Assembly: GCA_027604685.1 (NCBI GenBank) | Contig: JADHYX010000045.1 | Span: 64,082 to 83,672, forward strand | Reading direction: 5' to 3' | Source of the DNA: Lobulomyces angularis | Taxonomy: Eukaryota > Chytridiomycota > Chytridiomycetes > Lobulomycetales > Lobulomycetaceae | DNA length: 19,591 nt | Shown: positions 10,201-19,591 of the stretch, one piece after another | Position numbering within the stretch: the stretch's first letter is position 1 | How the letters are laid out: every line of letters starts with the position of its first letter | Notes under the pieces: generated by a model | What the model saw: only the letters and a program-made list of their open reading frames with translations | Told to the model about the DNA's origin: nothing | Databases searched by the model: none | Made by a program: the position numbers and the translations under genes

Positions 10201-13200
10201 TAGTCAATATCACTTTTTTTTGATAAAAATAGTTTTTCAAAATCAAATAAATTTGCGGATTTCACTCCAGATCTTAAAATATCAAATGATTGAATCAACT
10301 TAAGAGAGAAATCTTGCTTTAAAAGCATGTCCATGTTGCCATTTATTAACGATTGATAAAAATGTATATTTTCGAAAATAAAATTAAAATTATCCACTCT
10401 TGTCAAATTTAATTCATTAAACAGATAATTTATATCATTTAATGTATTTGAAAATAATGCATCGCCAGCATATTCTTGCAATGGCATTAAAATAAAATTT
10501 TGAGAAGGTTTTTGAGAGTTTAATGGATTCTAAAAAAAAAAAAATTAGGTTAACAATAATAGAAGAAATTATGATGCAAACCTTCAAATTTTGATAGGTC
10601 TGAATGTGCAGTGACTTCCAACCTCTCAATTCTTCTAACTTTTTAAACAGCAATTTATTATCCCTTTTGACTGCATTTTCATTTGCTGCATTTTCTGTAG
10701 CTAACACACCACACTTTTCAGCAAATCCTGCTAAGGTGGCAATAACACTTTCCAAATTCAAGGTCAAAAAACCTGAAACTTCCACTAAAAATATAATTAG
10801 TTTATTACTAAATTACTAGTTACATAGTCGTGCTGAAAACAATTTCAGTTCAGAATTGAATTCAAATTCAAATCTAGATTGCTCTTCCTTAATATCATTT
10901 TTCCAATCGATCAATGGGTCAGAAATGAATGCTTCAAGTAGCGTATAGAGCACTTCGCTATTTTGTCTCATCGCTAATAGTGTATTTTCACAGCTTTTTC
11001 GAAAAGTACCTTCTACACCAAACAGACCAAATCCTTTAACCATATTTTGCGTTAATCTGAATGGAACGCACTCTGCGATCCTAAGTTTACGTCCTTTTTC
11101 AAAGCAGATGTTAAAGTCAATGTGAATAACATTTCCTGTTTTAGAATCCATCAGAATATTATCCAAATGCCTATCTCCCAAACCAAGAACGTAACCTGGC
11201 AAGTTAATAACGGGGATTATATTATGAAAAACAAATTATGTATATACATACCAATCATTGAGATGACCGCATTTGATTTGGTAAAATTATTAACTTTTTC
11301 AAGCCAAACTGTCGGGTTCGGTGAAGAACAGCGAAGTTCCGTAGAAATTAAATTTGGGGGAGTTTCAGCTTCCAGCTCAAGAAAAACATTTTTTAAGATA
11401 TCAACAGGCCACTTGGCTCTTGGTAAAGTTTTTGGTAATTTTTGCTGCTGAAATGCGGCAGCAATTTTTGATGAAAACTGTACTGCTGGCCGGATAATTT
11501 CTTCTGTTGATTTTCCTTCAGCATCAACTCTGGTAGATTTTGCAATCACCTGCCAACTTTTGTAAAAAGAGAAAAATGAATTGGTTTCGTTTATCCACTG
11601 AGTCATCCCAAAGTGATCTCCAAAAGGAATTATGGAGTAAGTCGCTGCACTTAACTTCTTTTTAGAAAACTGCTTGTCCGTAGTTAAAAATGTATTTACT
11701 GTTGAAATAAATTGCATAATCCTTTCATCCAAATGCAAATCCTCAAGACCTACCCATTGTTAAGTTTTAATCTAATTAAATGCAGTAATTACCTTTCAAA
11801 AGATAAGAATACTCTTTTCCATCATTTCCCAATAAACTTAACTTTTTAGGCTTAGTTTTGGTTGCTAACGTTAAGAGGGAGCTAAATGCTTTTATTTTCA
11901 CAATATTGTCACTTTTTCCAGGAAGTGGAATTGAAGAATTGTTAACATTGAATAAATATGGACTCACTGATGCAATATCAATAGTTCGTGGTTTGTTTAC
12001 TAGATTAGAAAGCTCTAGCAAAAACTAAAAAATAAGGAAATTAGTAAAGAAGTATTTTATCAGTACTTCTTTAAATGGTGTCCATGATATTTCAATTGAA
12101 AAATTTTCTGTGCTCTCCAATGAAAGTATGCTTTCCCTTATTTTCATGCTAAGAAAAAAAAATAACTAAATATACATGTAAGAAAATAGTATACCCGTAA
12201 GTCTCCATGAACCAAATTTCATGAGGAGTTGTTGGCTCAAGATCAATAGTAATTTTACAAACATTTCTCAAATGAATCAAAACAGGATCCAAAATTGCAA
12301 AATAAGCGGTCTTTTGCACTTCTTTTCGAATTTCTTCCGAAATGGATGCGTTATTTTGCAGTCTTTTTAGTTCCAAGTTGAATCTTTCTATTCTTTTCGT
12401 GATATCAGATCTTATCGCTTGAAGTTTATGGTACCAAATTTCTTCCCACAAAATTGTAACTCTTTGAAACTCTATAACCATTTTTTTAACCTCCTGAACA
12501 TATTTAGTGTGCCCTTTGTTGTATAATAACTGAAAGATGTTGTTGTATGATGAAATAGACTCAGCATCTGAAAACTTTGACAAAGATCCTACTACAGTAG
12601 GAAATACTACTAAATGTGGACTACTTTCCGCTATTCTTAAAATTAACTTAGAAACAGTTTTAGCAGCAAACTCATCATTGTGATCAATTCTTGCAAAAAG
12701 CTGCATTACTACTGGTTCCCACAATGTGGAAGGAATTACATCCAAATTTTCAAAGTGTGGTTTTAAACGAGTTCCATATTTTCCTAAAATACGTATAAGT
12801 CTAAAAGTAGCAATGGAAAGTTTACTATCCTTAGCTTTATCACCCTTGTAAAATTTTAAATATTATATATCTTATCTTATTAAAAACTTACATTTGCAGA
12901 TGTGACATCGAATATTTCAAACAAATTTAAAAATTTCAAATAGCCTTCAACTGCTAGACCATAAAAATGCAAGATTTCCTTCTCAAGAATTTTAAAGGTA
13001 TTGCTTACTTCGTTTACCAACTCAGGAAGAATATGCGGAAAAGTGACTGTAAGTCTAGAAGTTAAAGACTCTGAAAAATTCGTCACAATATCTACTTCAC
13101 CAATTTCCTTCAAAAACAAAGAGCTAATAAGCTAATAGGAGTGTTAATAAAAACTAAGAGTTGTTATGAAAATTACTTTTGATATTTCAGATTCGGGAAT

Positions 13201-16200
13201 TTGATTTGACGGTTGGTTAAAAATTTTCTGCTTTAATAATAGAATTTCCGTTCTTTTTCCACTAGTAATATCTTCCACAAGTTTCCTTCCTTTTCTATAA
13301 TACAGATTCTACCAAAATAATTTTAGTAAGATACAATTTTTTTTTAAAATAGAAATACTAACCGCGAGAATGTACCAAGGTTTAGAATTAAGGGGACAAA
13401 CTTTAGATGCCTTTTGTAAGTATTTACATGTTATAACTTCCACGGGTTTTAAAGTTTCCGTATCATTTTCCACTGGTGAAAAATTTAAAAATTTTAAGTC
13501 AAATTTCTTATTAATATTGTAAAATTGAGATATTTTTAAGCAAGTCTTATTTATCAACGCGCGTGTGGACTCTTGATCTGCAAAATTACTCTTTTCTAAA
13601 ATGTCAATTGCCTTCGTAAAAATTTCGAGTGCAGCTTCATATTTTTTAGTAGAAATCAAATAATTTCCATTTTCCACAAATTTTCGGATATTTAATATTG
13701 AAGAATTTTCGGAAATACTTTCCACGATACCCAACAATTTTTGAGATAACTTTAAATTTTGCTTTTTTCTAGCAAATTTTGCGATGTTTAGGGCAAAATT
13801 ATCCATCAATAAGCGTCCTTCAACTTCCAGTTCTCCAGTAACATTTTTAAGAACAATACCTCCTACATTGTACAGTCTATTTAAATTACCAGTACTGTAT
13901 CCATCCAATTTGGTTGATAAGTTTACTAGATTGGATAGCAAATCTAACTGAATAGTAGCATTTGCAGTGTTCTCTAAAGATGTTTGTAATGTCATTTCGA
14001 CTTGCAGTGGAAATAGATATGAGAAATAATCCGGTAATTTCAAAAAATTTGCCGTTAGCATGCAATTCAAAATTTCTGTGGAATCAGATGAAAGTTCTTC
14101 ACATCGCCCATCTGAAAACAAACTCAACTTTGAAATGTTTTCATCAGCCAATTTGAGAATAGCTTCTTTCAACCCAAAATTTAAATTTTGACGAAATGTG
14201 TCAAAATTGACTGATTTACCACTGTTGTCGAAGTTGGCGAAAGTCTTTAACCACAAATGGATTGGAGCTTTAAACGCTGAAAACTTTTCAGGACTAAAAA
14301 AGTTTTTTTCTTCCACATGTATTGTCCAGTTTTCTAAAGACTTATAATCATTAAGTTCTTTATAGTAATGTGCAACCTTTAAAAATATTATATGGCAGAG
14401 TTAAAATAAGAGGCCTTAATTATAATTACCATTTCAGCTATCAACGGTAAACAAATATTCGGGACAGTCACGTCTGGATTGCTAATCAAGCTACTTAACT
14501 TAGTAAGTGCCTGTTCCACTCTTTCAGTAACCAGTAACACTGCCACCTTTAAAAAACCAAGATGGTAAGATAAATACGTTTTCTTATCTTGCTGAATTAA
14601 TATGGGATGGAAGCTATTCTCTAACCAGGAATACAACCCCACAATACAGTCAGCATCACCTAATTCTATGTAGGCTACAACCATATGAAACAGAACTAGG
14701 TGAAAATTTTCTATCAACATATCAAAATCACTTAATCCACCTCGTTTGATTAGATACAAAGTTTCATTCAAAAACTTTTTCAAAAAAAAAAAAAAATTTT
14801 TTAAATATTTTTTTCAAAAAAAAAAAATGATACCTTCAAGGAATGAAAAATGATAAATCCATTTTCAATGCCAACCAATTTTCCACCAAAAATTAAATGC
14901 CTTCGTATTCTTGCTAACCAGTCCTGGCAGACTCCTTTGTTATGGGAAAAAAAAATCATTGACATTTTTGGAGCTTGCGGTACACTCAATCCTGCACCTA
15001 ACACAGCATTTTGGATCAAAAGCTCCAAATTATTGATAAAATGTAAAACATTTCGTAATTTATTCAATAATAAAAAAATTCTGGAAAGAAAAAAAATTAT
15101 TTTCAGTAACAATAAAAAATTTTAAATACTGTTTATCCGAAATTTCAATTTTACTTGGAAGTTTTTGTGAGACAGTGTCAATTAAGACTAGTAAAACGTA
15201 TTCTATTGCTTCTAATGTCTTTGTAAATTTTTAATATTTTTACACTAACAAAATTTGACAAACCTGACGAGGATCACCAAATGTAGATCTTAACTTGTTA
15301 TTAATCAAGTATTGGCAAGAACACCATATTCCCCAAAATCTGAGACTATCAGAAGAAAATTCTACTCTATCTATTAAATTATCTTTTGTGAAAATTACTT
15401 ATTATTCTATCAACTTAACTTCATACCTAAATCTTGTTCTTGTAAGGTTAATATATCAAAATTTTTTTTTATTGAAGTCGCACTTTGACACGCATGAAAA
15501 ATTCCCAATAACCAGCCTAATTCCATTCTAAAACTTTCACCCTGCTTTTCAATTTTCAAATTGTATTTTTCATCGCTATTTAACGGTAAAATTTCCACGA
15601 AGCCTAAACTAGACATAAAGGCATCAAAATGCTTTTGCTTAAATGATAAATATGAATTGGATCTCATTATTAAATTTTCTACAACAGCTTCTTCTCCATT
15701 TTTTAAATATTCTCTCAGCAGCAATTTAGTTGCGCTGTGGTTTAAGCTAGCTAAAATTTTTAACACTGTTTTGACTACATTCTCATCTGCATCTTTAGTA
15801 CTATGGAAAAAAAAAAATGATATAATTAATCTAAAATAACGTGCATGTTGGAGCCTTACCGATCAAGCAGTGTCTGTATATGTGAGGATAGAAGTTTATA
15901 TTCACTAAAAACATTCAAGGACGAAAAGTTTTCAAAAACAAATAATAAAATATTAGCTAGAAAATTTCTTAAATAAGGGTCAACCCAAGTTGCTTGAAGT
16001 AGAAGAAATGCATTAGTTAAACAAAGAAAAAAATTAATGTATATATGATGTACCTAAAACTAAAATTAACTCATTTAAGCAATCACTTATTTTCTTTTTC
16101 AAACTTCGACTAAACTGAGGTTCAATATTTGAATTTTTTATTTGCAAGTAAAAATTAAAAAAAAATTCTTTAAAAAAATTTAAAATTAAAATTTTATAAT

Positions 16201-18710
16201 CGAATCGCAGGACTTTTTTTTTCTCCAACATCTGTCGATGACTTTGTAGACAATATTCAATGATAGTTTCTTCCATCAACATTCCACTACTAGCATGATT
16301 TTGTTCCAATAGACTTGGAGAAATAAAAAAAGATTGGCTATAATTTAAATTTATAGCAAAATTATTTAATATTTTTTATTTAAATCTTAATGATAACCTT
16401 CTGCATACGGCATAAATGGATATAAAAATGGTATCTTTTACTCTTGAGGAAAACTGATCTAAATTTTCTATCGGTTCTACCAATTGAAATATTTCCTCAA
16501 AAAATCTATAGATGTGCTCTCCACAATCTAAATCTTTTTCAAGGGGAATGCCCCATTTGGCACATTCAGTTAATAGATTTATGTTAAACATCGCCAAAGA
16601 GCACATTTCTTCTCTTTTGAGTTTACTTAAATCAACAAATTTTTTCTTTTGAATATTTGCGTTTTTTTCAAAAGGAAGTTTAAAAACTTTTTCAAATATA
16701 AATTCAATTTCTTTCATTAAGTTGTTAATCGACTTCTTATGGCCCACCTGATCATTGGTAAAACTTAACCCACCAACAACTTTGCAGCATGTTTTCAAAA
16801 TTAAAGAATTGGAATCCTTTAGACCTATGAATCTGGCTTTACTTAGTAAAATTGAATCAAAAGGATCTAAAAAAAAATCTAATATTAATGGCGAACACGA
16901 TGGGGACCAGCATTCCACGGTTTGAAAAATTTTTTCAATAGATCCTACAACATCTTTGACACTAGATTCAGTGTTAAAGTTTTCAATATGCCAGTTCAGT
17001 TCCAAAGTTAAAAAGTTCAGCATTGATATGGATAAATTGGCTGGAACTGTTGCTCGGTAATATTTCGATAAAAATCTAACCAGTTGACTACCAAGTGAAA
17101 TCCACTCTGGGTTTCTATACTTTTTTCCAACCTTTGAAATTATTTCTACAAGCCACATAGAAAGATGTTGAAGTTGAGTTACGTATTCTGGTTGAAAATC
17201 AGTAAATTTTAATGTTTTAATTAAATTAGTGGCATTTGCTTTTTGTTTTGATAATTTGGAAACTGATAAAGATCTTTCCGTTGAATGTCGTGAAGACTGG
17301 GATCGGGTAAATGATTGTTTTCTGGAATTGTTAGAATTTTGCCTCCTAGATGGCGACGAGGAATGTAGAGAGCCACGTTCAGAGTCTATAACAATTATTT
17401 TTTTTTGTTTTTAGTTTCAAATACTATTAAAAAAGAAATAGTTTACCACTTCTGGAATTGGGAAAAACAGAGTGAAATATTGCCTTCAGTATGGAAAATG
17501 AGCATTTCCACAGAGGAATACCTTTTAAAGGAAACCTATCTGTGTTTCCAATGGTGGGTTTAAATAGCAGAACGCTTCTTACGGTTCCGCGAGGTTCACA
17601 GTCTGAAACAAAATTTTCATACTGAGTATCTTTGATTAATTGAGTCAATAACGCGATGCAAAATTGTAGATGTTGACACCAAAATGGTTGAAATTTTTTG
17701 AATGTATCTAAAATCATAAAAGATGAAATTTCAAAATTTTAGTTACCTAGGATTGCTGATGAAACTGCTTGAGATATTTTCGGATCTACTAACCATCCAA
17801 CAATTCTATCAACAATGTCTTTCAAAAATACCCTTTAATAAATATTTCTTCATTTAAAGTTATACCTTGAAATGAATTAGATAATATCATTGGATATAAA
17901 TCTGCTGTAAGATTAAAAACATCTAAAATTTGAGGCAAATAATGAGAATCTTCCAGAGGCATTCCCTAAAAAAACCAGATTTGTAAGATATTCGACACAT
18001 ACATGATATAAAAATAATATAAAATAAAATAAAAACAACTAGTAGCGTACATCCATATAAGTCTGAAATTTATATAAGATTAGTTGGATACTCTGTGGTG
18101 GTAATCTTTTTGATTCAATCATAGACATAATTATGTGATAAAGTTTTGTTTTAATTTCCTTGTTAACTTTTTCGGAATGAAATCTGATGAAAAAATCATT
18201 TATTATCGTATTAAACGAAATCGTGCAGTTTGAAGCAATGTGAGCTATTAGTTTCGATACTGCTTCTCTATATTCTTTGGTATTTCTTTGGTCCAAAAAC
18301 ACATTATCAACATTTGCTAAAAGTAGGTGAGTTAATTGATCAGAAATTAAATATGGTTTTAAAGATAAATCCGATGCCAACTTTAAGCAAATTTGAATTC
18401 TTTTCTGTATATCCAATTGAGGAGAAAATACTCTTGTAAGTTTCTCAAATTCAACGGTGGAAAACTAATTTAAAAAAAAAAAAGAGGTAAGCAGTGAGAT
18501 GCTGTCTTTACAAAAAAAAAAAAATTGTAATAAAATGATAAAATTGATAAATAAAACTTTGTAAAATTTTCATAGTTTCTTAATTTTTTTTTATATCTAT
18601 TTTTCTTAGAAATTTAAATTTACTACAAAGTTTTTTGTTGAAAAAAATCATTATTATTTACTAACCTGAATAGAGTTTTTTGATGGTTGCTGAGACAATA
18701 AATAGTTCAT
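7271..18710 (-). CDS. SMG1: Serine/threonine-protein kinase SMG1 (PIKK, complete, 33 exons)
   Basis: SMG1 is the phosphatidylinositol-3-kinase-related kinase that phosphorylates UPF1 in nonsense-mediated mRNA decay. The spliced model encodes 3217 aa (human about 3660). The N-terminal HEAT region carries an SMG1-like stretch, FQDIVDRIVGW (from 185) followed by PFW (218-220). The FAT region contains CQDWLARIR (from 1011), a piece specific to SMG1. Before the kinase lies EFQRVTILWEEIWY. The kinase has TKTKPKKLSLLG, Lys1940 in YLLKG, HLDERIMQF, the catalytic loop GLGDRHLDN (D2114, N2119) and HIDFN (D2133), where SMG1 has DYN or DFN instead of DFG. GVEGTFRKSCE follows. About 950 residues of helical insertion separate kinase and FATC, as in other SMG1 proteins. 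The last exon ends NLSMMYEGWMAWI, the FATC terminus, with stop at 7273-7271. All catalytic residues are present, so it should be active. Confidence 0.96.
7271..18710 (-). other. SMG1: Exon map of SMG1
   Basis: Exons (minus strand, 5' to 3'): 18710-18666, 18464-18051, 17965-17866, 17818-17747, 17707-17447, 17385-16398, 16337-16054, 15992-15860, 15800-15427, 15382-15264, 15218-15130, 15080-14834, 14774-14430, 14376-13363, 13308-13177, 13131-12892, 12844-12195, 12148-12067, 12024-11793, 11749-11252, 11195-10824, 10784-10582, 10529-9818, 9765-9521, 9467-9291, 9224-8829, 8788-8672, 8625-8431, 8390-8244, 8192-7893, 7838-7538, 7488-7397, 7348-7271. The total is 9654 nt, divisible by three, with phase conserved at all 32 junctions. 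The first intron is 201 nt and the second 85 nt; the rest are 39-66 nt. Junctions were chosen from GT-AG sites, frame and homology. Those in the poorly conserved C-terminal insertion and exon 1 are least certain. Confidence 0.8.
17247..17385 (-). other. SMG1: Ser/Arg-rich low-complexity segment in SMG1
   Basis: The start of SMG1 exon 6 encodes about 46 residues, roughly 298-344, dominated by Ser, Arg, Gln and Asn (SERGSLHSSSPSRR and similar). It includes one SQ dipeptide, a possible PIKK site. It sits between the N-terminal HEAT-like helices and the next helical block, and reads as a disordered loop. Flanking sequence resumes conventional helical composition at KANATNLIKTL. Confidence 0.6.
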
Positions 18711-19466
18711 TCATAGGATTTGATATTTTATTAAAATTATGCTTAATCTTTCTGGTATTGATGATGTAATAGGTAAAGTGAATTTTTTTTTAAAGTTTTT
18801 TGCTTCAAAAAAAATTTAAAGTAATGGTTAAGTAAGGGTAAGGGAAGATAAAAAAAAAAGTGCTATATTATGAAGAAGGAATTTCAAGTGTATAACAAAA
18901 TTAAAAAACAATAAATAGATCAGCTGCCTTTATAATTTTTCAACAAAAAAGATTTATCCACTTTGTGTGTAGTAAAATTGTTTTTAACAATGTAATATTC
19001 AAAAACTATTCGACATTCACCTGGAAGAAAAATACTTTATTCTAAGAGATGCCGAAAAACAAAACCAAAAATAGTAAAAAATAATTAAAAAAAACAGTTA
19101 AAAAAATCTAGTTGGGATCTGTCCATTGTAAATACTCTAAGGAACTAAGTAAGAAACAAAAATTGAATTTTAACAGTTTAAGACTACACTTTTAAAGATA
19201 AAACCGATTATTTTAGTAACAACTTGAAAAGAAAAATCAATCAAAGTTGACTTGTGTAACGAAATTTTTTTTTTTTTTTTTATTTAAAATTTGAAGTTGA
19301 TCTCAATTATATTTTGTCAGTATCAACTTGCAAAATGTAATTATAACAGCTAAGAAATAATATAAATTATTAACATTTGTACAATGATTATAAAAATAAA
19401 GGAATTCTGCAATACCTAATATAATGCTAAAAAAAAGTTGAAAATTAATTTTTTTTTTTTTTTTAG
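18711..19466. other. Long A/T-rich region upstream of SMG1, no confident gene
   Basis: The SMG1 5' leader and promoter should lie at the left side of this stretch. The rest is rich in A and T runs with frequent stops in all frames. The only coding hint is a short plus-strand ORF start at 18739 that ends at a GTAAAG donor-like site at 18773. No tRNA-like cloverleaf, tandem repeat or mobile element is apparent. Confidence 0.45.
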
Positions 19467-19591
19467 TTCATTTTTTTTGAGGATAAACTTTATCATCAAA
19501 TGAGTACATTAAAATGTTTTTATAATATGAATTCCTGGTAAGAAATAACATGGTGAAATTAAAATTTTACAAGTTATTACTTTTCAGGTTT
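19467..19591 (+). CDS. Possible exons of a plus-strand gene cut by the window edge
   Basis: A long T tract ending in TAG (19466) is followed by an open stretch at 19467-19537 that reads FIFFEDKLYHQMSTLKCFYN and then MNS, followed by a GTAAGA donor. Exactly 50 nt later comes TTTTCAG (to 19587) and new sequence GTTT, which would make Trp-Phe across the junction. The intron size and both sites fit the other genes here. The start is either the ATG at 19500 or an upstream exon. With so little sequence, the product cannot be identified and chance is a real alternative. Confidence 0.33.

Noticed and set aside
11122..11451. Plus-strand ORF of 109 codons across the SMG1 kinase region
   Set aside because: It is a shadow of exons 20 and 21, which encode the highly conserved kinase core on the minus strand.
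18666..18714. The first ATG (18714) as the SMG1 start
   Set aside because: It runs into a stop four codons after the exon 1/2 junction. The ATG at 18710 joins in phase to the SMG1 protein.
18830..18846. Telomere-like TAAGGG words
   Set aside because: Only two imperfect units occur, without an array; chance is sufficient in this composition.
1..19591. Search for a CRISPR array, mobile element, rRNA, tRNA or bacterial-type operon
   Set aside because: No regularly spaced repeats, terminal inverted repeats with a transposase, or cloverleaf-like sequences were seen. GatB is split by spliceosomal introns, so it is a nuclear gene and not bacterial contamination.

Overview
This is an AT-rich window of a nuclear genome from a compact, intron-dense eukaryote. 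Every gene is split by very short introns, and the products are typically eukaryotic: a mitochondrial-type GatB, a pseudouridine synthase, an ER CDP-alcohol phosphotransferase and an SMG1 kinase. The standard genetic code fits, because no in-frame stop needs reassignment. The lineage cannot be fixed from the sequence. SMG1 rules out yeast-like fungi that lost it. The phosphotransferase sequence around the active site (a [10 protein letters not shown] segment) reads more like fungal, plant or amoebozoan members than animal ones. That last point is from memory and is weak.

Layout: (1) 333-2144, minus strand: GatB, 6 exons, 520 aa. (2) 2238-3328, plus strand: unrecognised 299-aa protein, 3 exons, divergent from GatB across a 93-bp spacer. 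(3) 3514-5018, plus strand: RluA-type pseudouridine synthase, 6 exons, about 412 aa. (4) 5267-6801, plus strand: choline/ethanolamine phosphotransferase, 6 exons, 400 aa. (5) 7271-18710, minus strand: complete SMG1, 33 exons, 3217 aa, convergent with gene 4. (6) 18711-19591: mostly A/T-rich noncoding DNA, with a possible exon of another plus-strand gene at the right edge.

All reconstructed genes stay in frame across every proposed junction, and all end with lengths divisible by three. This supports the exon models although no transcript data were used. The 49 introns are mostly 39-66 nt. Nearly all end in TAG or AAG; CAG is rare.

The genes are housekeeping functions with no evident joint pathway. 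GatB (mitochondrial Gln-tRNA formation) and possibly the pseudouridine synthase relate to translation. SMG1 acts in nonsense-mediated mRNA decay. The phosphotransferase makes membrane lipids. I see no mobile element, CRISPR array, rRNA or tRNA. The most interesting observations are a possible upstream ORF overlapping the SMG1 start, the splice-site composition, and the unrecognised divergent gene.
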